From the NCBI RefSeq assembly GCF_040939455.1, contig NC_134113.1, forward strand, positions 11,332,501-11,396,500: 64,000 nucleotides of DNA, written 5' to 3'. The position numbers and the translations under genes are program-made. Source of the stretch: Microcebus murinus. Lineage: Eukaryota; Chordata; Mammalia; Primates; Cheirogaleidae. Each line of letters opens with the position of its first letter. Positions within the stretch are counted from its first letter, which is position 1. Shown here piece after piece: positions 10,151 to 21,564 of the stretch. A model generated the notes under the pieces. It was not told the origin of the DNA, did not search any database, and saw nothing but the letters and a program-made list of their open reading frames with translations.

Positions 10151-11129
10151 CCACCCGGTGGTGCCATCAGCCAGGACAGACGTCAGCCTGCAGCTATCAC
10201 CGCGGGGGCAGGGGGAGCGCCAGCCAGGCACCATCTTCAGTGGCCAGGGCTGACTTGGCCAAGCACGGGCACCGCCAGGCCTGCGTCTTCCTTGACCACG
10301 AAGCAGGATGGCTGCCATGGCCCGCCAGCGACCACGTGCAGTCACGAGAGATCCGTGCAGGGCCCCGTACCACGGCGCCCTTTCCCCCCGCCCGCGGCAG
10401 GTACTTCCCCGCTCCCAGCGCACACTGCCGCCTCCCCTCCAGCCTGGGTGCTTTCACTTCCTGGAAGTGACAAGTAGAGATGAAAACATGTGAAAACTCG
10501 TGCTTCATAAACTGTAAAGTGCTCCATAAGCTGTAAAGCGCTCTGCCCTCACACAGGGCCTCGTATGGAGGTTGGAACCTCTGAATAAAGTGGCCGAAGC
10601 CCCTCTCCCTGGCCTGTGGTCACCTCCCTCTGGCTCGCTCAGCAACAGGGGGTGTGGGAAGGGCGCTGGCCTCGCTCGCTCTCTCCGGCACACACAGCCT
10701 CCTCGTGGCCCCTCCCCGCCTGCCTCTCCTGCTACGGTGCCGTCGGCTGGAACGGGCCTCCACCAAGACACCACTTCCACAGCATTTTAGAATTCATAAA
10801 AGAGACCAGTGTGTGTTCTTCAAGATGTTTTTTTCATAGGCAGCTACCATCCACATAAAAGTTTTACGGATGGTTCTGACATTATTAGGGTTCGGAGAAC
10901 TTGATTTGCAGTTTTTTCCACCTTCTTCTAATCCTTGCTGCTGCTTGAACTGATCAATCGCTTTCTCTCCTTTCCCTGACCCCTTCCCTGCCCTGTTGCC
11001 TCTGCATGCTCGGAGATTGTCCGTTCCCTCCTTCAACACTTGTCTACGAAGGTCCCACTATGGGTGCAGCTCTGTGCCCAGGGACAAAAGGTGGATGCCG
11101 TCCTTAGCCCAGGAAGCTTCCAGTCCTCA
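10151..11129. other. GC-rich then mixed DNA, no gene seen
   Basis: CpG-containing to about 10780 with overlapping short frames on both strands, none convincing. No interspersed repeat recognised apart from the small tandem copy at 10503. Confidence 0.4.
10503..10540 (+). repeat. 19-bp tandem pair
   Basis: CTTCATAAACTGTAAAGTG at 10503-10521 is followed directly by CTCCATAAGCTGTAAAGCG (16 of 19 identical). Confidence 0.7.
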
Positions 11130-11200
11130 AGTTTGCTTCTCAGACTTTGGTGTGCACAAATCAGCTGGCGTCTAGCTAAAGCTCGGGCTGGTATACAGTA
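11130..11200 (+). repeat. possible MER5-type hAT fragment
   Basis: TCTCAGACTTTGGTGTGCAC then AAATCAGCTGG resembles the 5' part of MER5A. Short, so tentative. Confidence 0.35.
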
Positions 11201-12199
11201 GGTCCAGATGTGGCATTGCTGTGACTTGCACGTAAAAGGGACTCCCATGACATACAATGAAGTGATGCCTGGGAAGAACCGGTTTGCAGGGAGCCTGGAG
11301 GAGGACGGCTTACCGTGCAAACCAAGAACCAGAGAGAACTGAAAGTGCTCCCAGGCTCAAGGTCACCCCAACAAGCTGGGGACTGTGACATCCTAAGACC
11401 CAGCCACTCAGAGGGGCTGCTCTCTGCAGATGCCCACTGAAGCCAGCCTGGGCGAGAAACCTCAGCACCTGTGGTCTCTCAGTCTCCTCCCAGTCCGGGC
11501 CTTCCCTCCCACCTCTATTCAAAAAGCAGCCCCCCTCCCAGCCCCCCAGCCTCTCCTGGCTTCCCCAACTGTGTAGCTGCGGCAACCCAAGCACACCAAG
11601 GTCTGTGTCCACCTTCTCGCTCTTGCCCTCGGTCCGAGAGAATGTTTTCTCCCTGTCTGAGAATGTGATCTGTTTCTTCCCTTCGCTTCTTCTTATCTCC
11701 CCTCTTAATGCCTCTTGCTGAAGTCACCACCGTCTTATCCCCTTCTGTCCTCTGTCCCCAGCCCTAACGTCTATCCCTGGGAATAGGCCTCTTCTCTCTT
11801 CTCTTCAAAAAGGCTGGCCACTTTGCCCACCGGCGGAAGTTTCTTTCCTGGGCAAGGGGCTGGGAGAAACTGAAGTCTCCCTTTGACGGCAGAAGATCTG
11901 GGTCCCCAGGAGGCCTGAGAAGGTGATGGAATCTCCGTCACAGGGAGGGAGGAGGCAGGGGCTCCCTACAGACTCTTGGGGTGCACAGCTTCAGACCAGG
12001 CTGAGACCTGGATTGCAGGCGCCGTGGGTGTGCGGGGAAACACAGTCACCTCTCTCTGTCTGGTCAGCAGGAAGGCTGGGAGTGCACGGATGTTCAGAGC
12101 ATCCAACAAGTTGTTTGTTCAGGATTCAGTGCTTTACGAAAGGACAAGATCCTAACACACAGGTTGGCCTTAAGACGCTGGGGGAGGTCACAGTTTCGA
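11201..12199. other. no recognised feature
   Basis: Pyrimidine-rich on the plus strand at 11470-11820. No repeat family or exon recognised. Confidence 0.4.
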
Positions 12200-12520
12200 G
12201 CCTCTCTCTGTTTGCGCCGCGGAACATTTCAGCCCGTAATCACCCGTCAGTCACAGCCCTCATCAAGCAAATGCCGATTTGAAGCAATAGGCCTCACGAA
12301 AGGGTATGAATTATTTAAACCGATCAGCTGTCAATGAGTGGCACAATTATGGAAGTCAAATCCAAGGGGAGCGCAGAGTGGTATTTTTCAGCCTGCTTGG
12401 AAATTGTCAGATTAATTTTTACTTATTTATTTCTGACCTTACAGAAAATGTATTACCACAAGGTCAAAGCATTTCTCTCTACATATATAATTTTAGAACT
12501 TCAGAAATAGAGAGACAGAA
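12200..12520. promoter_or_regulatory. candidate conserved non-coding element
   Basis: Repeat-free block with retained CpGs at its start and enhancer-like words: CAGCTGTCAATGA (E-box overlapping a PBX/MEIS-like site), GAATTATTTAAACC, CAGATTAATTTTT, and ACAATTATGG. The sequence class fits a developmental enhancer; conservation is unverified. Confidence 0.42.
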
Positions 12521-12539
12521 ATTAGTTGAGTGAAAAATA

Positions 12540-12720
12540 TAGACTTTGGGCCTGGCCTGCAAGCCTGGCCACCTGCCCTTCAAGCCTGGCCACCTGCCCT
12601 TCGGACAAATGACATAAACTCTCTTAGCCTGGGTTTGCCCATCAGAGAGGGAGGTACAATGTGGCCCGCCCTGAGGGGTGTTCTGGACACTCCACGCACG
12701 TACGTAAAGCCTATGACAAA
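12540..12720 (+). repeat. diverged MIR with an internal duplication
   Basis: GACTTTGGGCCTGGCCTGC, ATGACATAAACTCTCTTAGC and CCTATGACAAAGC fit a degraded sense MIR. The middle is expanded by the 21-bp duplication at 12560-12601. Confidence 0.5.
12560..12601 (+). repeat. perfect 21-bp tandem duplication
   Basis: CAAGCCTGGCCACCTGCCCT plus T occurs at 12560-12580 and again, identical, at 12581-12601. A diverged partial copy precedes it. Confidence 0.9.
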
Positions 12721-13227
12721 GCTTGCTTATCTGACCGTCGTGGTAATCATGACTTTCTTAACAGCCCAGTGAGACTGTCAGGTTATAAAGATACAAACTT
12801 AAAAATAGATCCCTCCAAACAAACCAACTAGTAAGACCATGCTAGGCTGTAATCTTTATTTATATTTGTTATTTGTAATTAACAGCATACGTTGTTAGGC
12901 CAAAATTTGGGATGGTGGAGGTTTGGGTTTCAAAAGATGGACTGGTCCTAATCTATCAGTTTTTCCTTAATTCTCTTCTCACATTTGTCCTTCAAAGAAC
13001 AGTCCCTCGGCACCTACGCCAGTACCCTGTGCTGGTGGCAGTATCTGGCACACAGTACGTGTTTAATAAATGTTTGTGAGGAGAATCTTTTTTATTTATT
13101 TTTTTTTCTTCTTCAAATCTCTCATGGAAATGTGAGGAGAATCTTATAGTTCAATCTGAAGCTGAGAGACAAAGAAAAAGAGTCGATCCTTGCATTCAAG
13201 TATTAATAGTTTATCATCTAAATATGG
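12721..13227. other. AT-rich DNA with an L2/MIR 3' end
   Basis: Mostly unassigned. At 13000-13085 the words GTATCTGGCACACAGTACGT and TTTAATAAATGTTTGTGAGG are an L2 or MIR 3' end in sense orientation. Confidence 0.5.
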
Positions 13228-13432
13228 AAAGAAAGCAATTGCATGAGCACTTGCACATGTACACATACACACACACACACAGACTCATGCACACACTTGC
13301 AAACGTACATACACACGGAGACTCATGCATGCACGTGCACATGTGCACACAAAGACTCATACATGCACATGCACACAGAGATTAATGCATGCACATGCAC
13401 ACACACAGACTCAGGCATGCACATGCACACAA
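13228..13432 (+). repeat. CA/TG-rich minisatellite, Z-DNA-prone
   Basis: The unit word AGACTCATGC (or variant) recurs at 13281, 13319, 13353, 13379 and 13407 (spacings 38, 34, 26, 28), separated by CA/CATG runs. Between 13325 and 13350 purines and pyrimidines alternate almost without a break, and GTGCACATGTGCAC (13335-13348) is a perfect palindrome. The open frame through it merely translates the repeat. Confidence 0.8.
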
Positions 13433-13561
13433 GCCAAACATTAAAGCAGGTGGTTTGGACTCCAAGTGCAGCAGGAGTTCACAGAGAACTTTCTGGCAGG
13501 GTCTAGACACAAACCACACCTTCAAGGATGTGTGAGGCAGGCAGGTAGGCATTGTAGGGTA

Positions 13562-14047
13562 TGATGGTTAATTCTGTGTGTTAATCTGGGCTAAAGGACG
13601 CCCAAACAGCTGGGTGTGTGTGTGAGGGCATTTCCGGAGGAGCTCAGCCTTGGCATCAGCAGACTGGGTAGAGAGGACCTGCCCGCCCCAGTGTGGGCAG
13701 GCTCCACCCAATCCACCGAGGACCCAGGTAGAACGGAAGGTGGAGGAAGGGCAGACTCACTCTCTCTGAGCTGAGACAGTCATCTTCTCCTGCCCTTGGA
13801 CATGGCTGCTCCTGGTTCTTGGGCCTTTGGACCCAGACGAAGACTTACACCATTGGCTCCCCGGTTCTCAGCCCTCGAGCTCAGGCTGAATCGCACGCTC
13901 AGCCTTCTTGGCTCTCCAGCTTGCAGACGCACATCCTGGGGCTCATCAGCCTCCACAGTTGTGTGACGAGCCAATTCCCACATAAACCTCCTCTTCTATC
14001 TCTCTATACCCTGTTCGTTCTGTTTCTCTGGGGACTCTGACTGATAC
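13562..14047 (+). mobile_element. solo LTR, MLT2-type (ERVL)
   Basis: About 486 bp running from TGATGGTTAATTCTGTGTG to TGACTGATACA, with the characteristic inner wording TGTGAGGGCATTTCC, CACCCAATCCACCGAGG, CTCCAGCTTGCAGACG and GTTCTGTTTCTCTGGGGAC. A TG...CA-bounded long terminal repeat. No gag, pol or env sequence adjoins it, so it is a solo LTR left by recombination. The family name is from memory of the consensus and could be a neighbouring MLT2 subfamily. Confidence 0.75.
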
Positions 14048-14744
14048 AAGTGGGCAGGCGCACAGGAGGAGGGACGCAGGACCACCGGGAGCCCTGGCTT
14101 GCCCTCAGCCGCCGTGCAGACCGGGACGGGGTCTAAGAGCGGACAGTGAGAAACAAGGGCGAGTGGAAGAGGGGGCTCCCCCTCCCCGCCACCTTGGGGC
14201 TGAAGTACCTTCTGCCTCAGAGGCTGCGGGAAGGTCTGGAGTCCCTGCGGGCAAACGCGCAGAGCAGGCCGGCATGGGGCGAGAGCGGGTGTGCCTGCCG
14301 TGCGGTGGCGCTGGTCAATGCCAGCCTTGAAGATCTGGCGCCGAGGAGGAGCAGTGTGGATGAACTGTTTTAGGAAGCCAAGTCTGGCAAAGCGAAAAAC
14401 CAAGATAATTACCAGATATTTAGGCCAGAAGAGAACTGATTAGCATAGCTCTGTAAGGCACACTTAACGACACCCAGTGACCTAATTTCTCGAAGGAGAA
14501 ACGCGAACCCTTGCTTTATACCTCCTTGTTCAGAGGCAACGTTAAGGCGAAGGAACGCAGCGCTCCCTCCCCCGGCTCTTCCTCTCACAGGGTTTTCACC
14601 AGGGAAATAAACCAAACAGCTTTCAAGGTTCCGCGCGGGCTCGATTTCCCCCGTCGCCTCGGCGTCCGCTTGCTTTATAATAATAACAGGTCATGAGTGT
14701 CCCTTCAGGCCAGCTCTGCCTCCCGTTCTGACGGCCAGATCCAT
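14048..14744. other. no recognised feature
   Basis: GC-rich at 14050-14340. 14400-14470 is AT-richer. Nothing named. Confidence 0.4.
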
Positions 14745-14911
14745 TCAGCAGCCACCGACTGAGGCACGGTGCTAAGCACTGGGCTGGCCCAGGGGCCCTA
14801 ACGTTTAGTGGGTGGAACCGTCACGTGGAGGAGACAGCTCGGAGCATAAAAGCAGGGGAGTAGGACTGAAATCCAGAGAGGGCTCAGTCGCAGCTCAAAA
14901 ATGGAACTGGA

Positions 14912-15244
<333 letters not shown>

Positions 15245-15313
15245 AAAAATGGAACTGGAGAGTTCCGGGGTGGACAACGGGTGTGGAAGGTTCTCTTCAA
15301 GGTGGGAGCTGAG

Positions 15314-15596
15314 TTCTTTTTTTTTATTTTGAAGACAGGGTCTTGCTCTGTCGGCTGGAGGGCAGAGGTGTGATCCTGGCTCACAGCAACCTCAAACTCC
15401 TGGGCTCAAGCAATCCTCCCACCTCAGCCTCCCGAGTAGCTGGGACTACAGGCACATGCCACTGTGCTCAGCTAATTTTTTTCAGTTTTTGTAGAGATGA
15501 GACCGAGTCCGGTCTCAAACTCCTGGCCTCAAGGGATCTTCCTGCCTTGGCCTCCCAAAGTGATTGGATTACAGGCGTGAGCCACCACGTCCCGCC
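15314..15596 (-). mobile_element. Alu SINE, antisense
   Basis: The T-tract leads into GACAGGGTCTTGCTCTGTCG and ends GTGAGCCACCACGTCCCGCC. No strepsirrhine linker; older type. Flanked by GGGAGCTGAG (15304-15313) and GGGAGCTTAG (15597-15606), a 10-bp duplication with one mismatch. Faces the Alu at 14912 across about 70 bp. Confidence 0.95.
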
Positions 15597-15871
15597 GGGA
15601 GCTTAGTCCAAAAGCTGATTCCTGTCGCATAGAGGTCGAGCTGGGCGGAGGGGAGCAGTCCTTGCAGAAGAACAAGGACCAGCAAGGCCCAGAGGTGTGA
15701 ATGAGCAAGGTGCTGGCAGGGGCTTCTGGTCACTTGGCCCAGTGAGAACGCAGGGGTGGAGAGAGGGAGCTGCGGTCTAGCACCTAGAAGAGCCCACTGA
15801 GGCTTTGAATGCCAGGCTAAGGAAAGGTGGTTTCCTCTGAAAGCAATGAAAAGCCCCTACTCATGGTTTCC

Positions 15872-16771
15872 TTGGGGGGTGGAGTTATTTTCTATTTTTT
15901 TAATTGCAGTAAAATACACATAACATCACATTGACCATGGCAACCACTGTTAAGTGCACGGTCAGTGGTATTACAGACATTCGAGTGCAACAGTCAGCAC
16001 CAGCATCTCCATAATTCTTTCCATCTTGTAAAACTGAAACTCTGTCCCCATTAGACAATGACTCCCCATTCCCTGCTGCCCCCAGCCTCTGGCAACCACT
16101 GTTCTACTTTCTGTCTCTATGAGTTTGACTTCTCCAGCTACCTCGTGTAAGGGGAATCACGCAGTATTTATCTTTTTGTGCCTGGCTTATTCACTTAGCA
16201 TGATGCCCTCAAGCTTCATCCACGATGCACACTAACAGGGTTTCCTTCCTTTTTAAGGCTGAACGAGACTCCGCTGTGTGTATCTGCCACTCTTTGCTTA
16301 CCCATTCAGCCTCCCACAGACATTTGGCTGCTATTGGGTTTTAGCTAATGCGAATAATGTTGGTGTAAACATGGTGTACAAATATCTCTTTGAAACCCTG
16401 CTTTCCATTCCTTTGGGTATTATACCCAGAAGTGGGATTGCCAGATCATATGGCAATTCTATTTTTAACTTTCCAAGGAACCACCATACTGTTTTCCATA
16501 GCAGCTGCGCCGTTTTCCGTTCCCACCGGCAGCGCACAAGGGCTCTGGTTGCTCCACGTCCTCACCAACACTTGCTAGGTTCTGCTTTGTTGATGGTAGC
16601 CATCCCAATGGGTATGAGGTGGGGTCTCATTGTGGTTGCATTTGCATTTCCCTAATGATTAGTGATGCTGAAAATCTTCATTTGTTTCTTGGCCATTTGA
16701 ATATCTTCCTTAAAGAAATGTCTGTTCAAGTCTTTTGCCCATTTTTGAAATTAATTGGTTTTTTTACTCAG
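15872..16771 (-). mobile_element. L1 LINE, 5'-truncated (antisense)
   Basis: 15890-16250 is L1 3' UTR in reverse (TAAAATACACATAACATCAC; AACTGAAACTCTGTCCCCAT). 16250-16770 is the end of ORF2 in reverse. The minus-strand frame at 16331-16537 reads LGKLKIELPYDLAIPLLGII, the ORF2 C-terminal word, but the frame is interrupted. ACTCATGGTTT at the left and ACTCAGGGCTT at the right may be a decayed target-site duplication. Type: L1MA/L1MB-like. Confidence 0.88.
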
Positions 16772-16832
16772 GGCTTTTAAAAGGGGGAGTGGTACAAGCA
16801 GATATGGAACCATGACAGCAGATCACAGTCCT

Positions 16833-17055
16833 CAAGCCTTTACTATGTGCCAGGCACTGTGTAAGTGCTTCGTGCACGTGGGCTTGTCAGTCCTCATGAC
16901 AGCCCTATGAGTCTGTCTCTACTTCAGTCTCCCTTAGAGATGAGGAAATGGACGTCCAGAATGGTCGAGTAACCTGCCCAGGGCCACACAGCATAGAAAA
17001 GGGCAGACCAGGCTTTGAACTCAGGCAGCGTGGGTCCAGGGCCCACACACTAATC
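16833..17055 (-). repeat. MIR SINE, near full length (antisense)
   Basis: TTACTATGTGCCAGGCACTG, AGAGATGAGGAAATGG, CAGGGCCACACAGCATAG and GGCTTTGAACTCAGGCAGCG. Confidence 0.85.
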
Positions 17056-17379
17056 GCCAGGTTCTACGTTGCTAGGAAAAGCACTGTGGCTGCATGGGAA
17101 GGGTGGACACTACAGGGAGAAGGCAGAGGCTCTGTGAGGAGCAAGGAGGTGCTGGAAATCAACCCACGGGCCCCCAAGTCTTCACTATCGCCCGCCTTCA
17201 CCTCTCCTTCCTTTCAACACATCTGTTCCCAGCAGCCTCTCTCCCCACCATCCTGGTGTCCTTCTAGCGGGACCTCCCCCTCCCACCAGCTCTCTCTGGG
17301 CACCTTCGCTGGGTCCCCCCCTTCCAGTGCACCAGGCTGAGCTGTAAAATCAGGAATCGATTTCTTCTGGGTCTGTTCT
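17056..17379. other. no recognised feature
   Basis: Single-copy DNA, no exon recognised. Confidence 0.4.
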
Positions 17380-17570
17380 CTTTACATTTCAGCCTAAAGC
17401 ACATGCATGTCTCCCTGGAAATCCCTCTCTTAATTTTGCTTTCCTGTTCTGTAAACATTAGGAGATGATGCTTATAAGAAAACTCTGTTTTATTACATTG
17501 CAGTGTAGCAGACGTAATCGAATTAGGCGCCGCCTTATTTGAGCGCACTTCAGCTGGGCTCTTCCGCCCC
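17380..17570. promoter_or_regulatory. candidate conserved non-coding element
   Basis: Repeat-free. AT-rich core (CTCTTAATTTTGCTTTCC, GTAAACATTAGG, TTATTACATTGC) joins a CpG-retaining side (GACGTAATCGAATTAGGCGC). Enhancer-like texture only. Confidence 0.35.
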
Positions 17571-17597
17571 GCTTGCACTGTCCCTCCTGGCTCGGCT

Positions 17598-17815
17598 TTG
17601 CTAGTCGGCTTTGAGCAGTGGCTAGAGAGAGAATCAGCCTCAAATCTAGGTTCCGATTCCAGGTCCACAGCCCAGTGTGAGGTCTTGGACAGGCTGGCCT
17701 CCCCGAACCTTAGATCCCATGCCCAGAAAGTGGGGGTGTGGGCGGTGTCCGCCCCCTGTGCATTGCAGCGCGGCGTTAGTGAGATTAACCCCGTGATGGG
17801 CCTGGCACCAGGGAA
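17598..17815 (+). repeat. MIR SINE, sense
   Basis: GCAGTGGCTAGAGAGAGAAT, GTTCCGATTCCAGGTCCACA, GTGTGAGGTCTTGGACAGGC; diverged but in MIR order. Confidence 0.65.
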
Positions 17816-17849
17816 GCTCTCCACCAAAATGAGCTTCCCAGGGAACAAG

Positions 17850-17952
17850 AACCTCGGCTGTCCTGTTCATGGCTGGGTCCCCAGTGCCTAGAACTCAGTG
17901 CTCAGCATGGAGTAGGTGACCAACTAAGCACTTTTGAATGAATGAATGAATG
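17850..17952 (+). repeat. L2 LINE 3' end, sense
   Basis: GGTCCCCAGTGCCTAGAACT then GCATGGAGTAGGTGACCAAC and the (TGAA)n L2 tail GAATGAATGAATGAATGA. Confidence 0.8.
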
Positions 17953-18599
17953 ACAAAATATGCCTCCCCATTTCTCAGTCTCTGAGTCCGTGTGTGTGTC
18001 TGACCCTGCAACTTTCTCGGCTCTGAAATCCTTACTATAAAACTTTTCGATGCCGTCGCCCTCTCCTGAACAGGCCCTGCCATCCCTGACTCGCCAAGCC
18101 GGCGAAGGAATCAGGCTTGCATAATATGGAGTTGCGGATCTTTCTGGCCATTCTTAAAGCATACCCAGCCTTGGGGGAGGAGGGGCGGGAAGGAGCATCT
18201 AGCCAGGCCACAGAGAGGAGCTGGGGCGCGCACACATGAGGGCTCTAGTCATCGGATGCTCATTAATGAACTCAGGTGTGACCCCTCCCAGGCATGATGT
18301 GCGCTCGTCCCTGCAACCCACAGCCTGGTTCCTTCCGAGCCTCTTCAGGGCATCGGTGCCCTTGGTTAGAAGCGGGCCATGTGACGAGGCCTGTGTCCTG
18401 AATTTCCCTGTCTTCCAGCCCCCCACAGATGGGAGCTGGGTTAGGGCTGCCTTGTTCTTGCCCAGGACACAGCGGGTCCCCATGACGTGGCCCTGCCAGA
18501 CTCTGGACAGTATCAGGCAGCCATCTGAGGCGCCCGGGGATGCTGAGGACTGCGAGCGATGCAACCTCTTTGGATGTCTGCTTCCCGCAGCTGGTGGGA
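17953..18599. other. no recognised feature
   Basis: No repeat or exon recognised. Confidence 0.4.
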
Positions 18600-18850
18600 G
18601 AGGCCCCCTCGCGACGCATTAATAAAGATTAAAGGGCCCTCCAGTCCCTGTGATCTTCGCCATGTCAAAGGGAAAAGAGTCGTTTTTCTGTCCTTCTCTC
18701 TGTCATTTATTATTATTACAGGGTTTTGCTCTAAAAAGAAAAAAAACCCAGGATCCTGGAGAAGATGGGTATTCTGAGTGCTTTAACTTTAATTCTGCTT
18801 TGTCATTTCGGTTCTTGCTTGTAAGTGCAGCAGTCATCAGAAACCCGGTT
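18600..18850. promoter_or_regulatory. candidate conserved non-coding element (weak)
   Basis: Repeat-free with GCATTAATAAAGATTAAAGG, TCATTTATTATTATTACAGG and TTTAACTTTAATTCTGC. Enhancer-like, but short and uncertain. Confidence 0.3.
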
Positions 18851-18904
18851 TCCCTGAGTGTGGAGGGGAGGGTGGCCCTTTCCTCTGAGCACCCCTTGGC
18901 GTAA

Positions 18905-19070
18905 ACCAAAGACCTTTCGCCCGGGGGCCCCAGAGGAGTCTCGGTTCACAAAGAGCAGAGCGAAGTGGTCACCCTCCACGAGGGTGTCCTCCCCCGTCGA
19001 CTCCGCGTTTCCCGAACGCGTCCCCCGTGCCAGGCGCTAGAGTGGGCGCCCCCAGACCGACCTGGACAAG
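18905..19070. promoter_or_regulatory. CpG-dense cluster
   Basis: Roughly 16 CpGs in 165 bp, including CCCGTCGACTCCGCG and CCCGAACGCGTCCCCCG. Too short to meet a standard CpG-island length rule. Function unknown. Confidence 0.4.
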
Positions 19071-19767
19071 GGTCTTCTCTCAAAGGGTTTGGATTAAACC
19101 ATGGGGGATGGTGGGAACCTGGCATATTTCGTTACGTTATTTTTTTTAAAGAAAACTATTATTCCAGAAACACACCGAGAGTGCTCGGCATCCACACGGC
19201 AACTATTTGGACCCCTGCGTGGCACAGGGCCCCAGGGACACAGAGAAAAATATGCCTATGCCGAGGTCCAATAAAAGAGACAAGTGAAAAGAAATACACA
19301 GCCAGGTGCCCCACAGAGAGCTAGAAAGTTCTGCATTAGGATTTATCTGAGTTCAAATCCTGGCTCCTCAACCACGACATAGAGAAAAATGAAATAAGAT
19401 CCATGTGGACTAGTTGGGGGGTGAGCTGAACCAGAGCGTGCACAGGACGTAGCACGGTGGCCCAGGACACAGGAAGGGAAGAGTCGGTTTATTCCATGGC
19501 CACTGTCCAGGCTAAGGGAGGGCCCACCTCTAGTGGCCGGAGGGCAGGTTCCTGGAGCAGGAGACACGTGAGGTGGCCCGGGAAGGGCACGCACGACCGA
19601 GTCAGGCAGACACAAGGACACAGACGTTCCAGGCAGAGAAAACTCAGAGACAGTGGCTCGAATTCAACTGCGAGTTGGGCAATGTGTTCTGTTCACGTCC
19701 TGCCGCCAGTGTGCAGGTGGGTGGGAGGTGAGAGAAGAGAATGAAGTGGGGTCAGTGAGAGAATGGA
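19071..19767. other. mostly unassigned; possible MIR remnant
   Basis: At 19315-19380 TCTGAGTTCAAATCCTGGCT resembles the MIR B-box region in sense orientation. Nothing else recognised. Confidence 0.4.
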
Positions 19768-19880
19768 TGGGCAAGCCACTGACCTCTCTGCACCTCAGTT
19801 TCCCCATCTGTTGGGTGAGGATATGACTGTTGTCACCACTTAGGATAGCCCCTGGCCCACGGGAGGCAGAACCTGTTACT
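19768..19880 (+). repeat. MIR SINE fragment, sense
   Basis: GGGCAAGCCACTGACCTCTC, CACCTCAGTTTCCCCATCTG. Confidence 0.8.
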
Positions 19881-19904
19881 AATTCTCTAGCTTCACAAAG
19901 AATC

Positions 19905-20030
19905 TGCAAGAAAGTACTATTGTCCCCATTTTCCAGGTGAAGAAACTGAGGCTTAAAAAAGTTGAGGACTTTGCCCAAGGTCCCACAGGAGTGAGGGTGG
20001 AAATACTGTGCACACCTGGCCGGTCCCAGG
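19905..20030 (-). repeat. MIR SINE fragment (antisense)
   Basis: GTGAAGAAACTGAGGCTTAA followed by GACTTTGCCCAAGGTCCCAC. Confidence 0.8.
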
Positions 20031-20359
20031 CCCATGATCCACCCTGCCTTCAATCCTAGAGGATTTGTTTTGTGACAAGCTCCGGACCAGGTCCCCCCAC
20101 AGCTGGGGGACTGTCGGTCGTGGTGTCCCTTTCATTTGGTGACATGCAGCGGAGCTAGTTGTGAAAACAACTCTGCCTTCCCACTCGGATGCCACGGCCC
20201 TTCACGAAGGGGACCTCTGACCAAAACGAGAGACTCAAGGATGACGAGAGCACCGGGCCAGGCAGCAGTTCCCGGGAGCAGAGCTGTGTTTGCAGCATAC
20301 ACCCCAGCTGCAGGCAGCCCCGACACACGCCCACCCTGAGTCCTGCTGACCCCACCACA
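20031..20359. other. no recognised feature
   Basis: No repeat or exon recognised. Confidence 0.4.
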
Positions 20360-20440
20360 GACCAGGACGTATGCATAGGGAAGTCAAGTGCTTTGTCCAA
20401 TGTCACTCAGCTCAGAAGTGGCAGAGATGGAGGCCAACTG
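20360..20440 (-). repeat. MIR SINE fragment (antisense)
   Basis: AAGTGCTTTGTCCAATGTCA then CTCAGCTCAGAAGTGGCAGA. Confidence 0.6.
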
Positions 20441-20837
20441 CACACTTTTCCTCTCCACCATATAATCTCCAACTAAGGAGGTGGCAGGTTTTGGTCTGAA
20501 CTGTGTTCTCAGCAACTCAGGGTTTGGATTTTGCTCAGCAGCCTGCATGGAGGGACTGCAGAGCCCCGCGCTGGGCCAGGAATGTGTCTGGTGGGCACAG
20601 CAGCCTCTGACCCCCAACCCCACCCCATTCCACTCCCCGACCCCGGTGGGGATGGGGAGGACACTTAATCCAAGTCTGCTCCAGACAGCACACCCGAAAG
20701 GGGCCAGGCACAGAGGTCATTGATTGCACGCTCATGGGGCTTGTGACCGAGGAACACACTGCCCGGAGACGGCCATGCCCAGAGAGCATGCGCTAACACG
20801 GCGCAGGTCACCAGCGCCTCGGACAGCAGTTATCACT
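20441..20837. other. no recognised feature
   Basis: No repeat or exon recognised. Confidence 0.4.
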
Positions 20838-21015
20838 TGCTCGCCGCACACCACGCACGGTGCCAGCCACTTGAATTATATCTCATTTAATCCTTGTGAT
20901 GATCTGCTGCTGCTATCATCTCCATTTTCCAGATGAGGAAACTGAGGCACAGAGAAAGTCATTTATCCAGAGTCACATAGATAGTGAGAAACTGGAAAGC
21001 AGCCACGATTTAGAG
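20838..21015 (-). repeat. MIR SINE (antisense)
   Basis: CATTTTCCAGATGAGGAAAC, TGAGGCACAGAGAAAGTCAT. Confidence 0.85.
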
Positions 21016-21564
21016 AACCGTAGATGAGCAGGGAGTGAGCTGGGATTGGGATGGGGCAAGGGGCAGGTCATTCCCACTGGGCAAGCTCGCCTCCTTGTTT
21101 ATTTAACAACCCACCCGCCCAACCCCAGGTGCACGCACCGCGGGGCAGCCTGGGGGTGAGAACCGGGCGAGCCAGCCGGTCCCGGCTCCCACGCAGGGCA
21201 GCCAGGCACACGCGTGGCCCCCTCACCTGGACAGGGGAGGAGAGAGGCCACCGCGCTGAAAGTAGCAACATCTTTGTTTGTGCGGGGACCCGGTGCCATG
21301 TGCTCAATTCCGCTTGAATCACGTTGGCAAGAATTCCAGGAGCAGCGTGGAGTTTCCTTGTGATTTTCCAAGACAGAAAGTGAGAATGGGCTGGAATAAA
21401 ACCAGCAATCGAAAGCACCGGGAGGAAACAATGGTGAGAGGTGACAGCTGCCTGTGCGCCCGCGACGAGGGCTGCGGCGGCAGGGCTCGCTCGGCCAGCG
21501 CCTGCTCCTCTGGGGACCGTCCCCAGGCGAGGGTGGGGGGATTTCCTGTTTGATTTGGAAGGGA
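21016..21564. promoter_or_regulatory. CpG-rich stretch, possible regulatory element
   Basis: CpGs cluster at 21130-21270 (about 12) and 21455-21515 (about 9, with GCGCCCGCGACGAGGGCTGC). Between them, 21300-21430 is a repeat-free block with AATTCC- and ACAATGG-like words. No known repeat. Open frames on both strands overlap heavily and have no recognisable domains. Confidence 0.35.

Noticed and set aside
13243..13506. Cysteine/threonine/histidine-rich frame
   Set aside because: Direct translation of the CA/TG minisatellite.
13562..14047. Possible fuller endogenous retrovirus around the LTR
   Set aside because: No second LTR and no internal retroviral coding wording on either side; it is a solo LTR.
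16331..16537. Minus-strand frame with conserved residues
   Set aside because: It is the end of L1 ORF2 in a truncated, interrupted copy.
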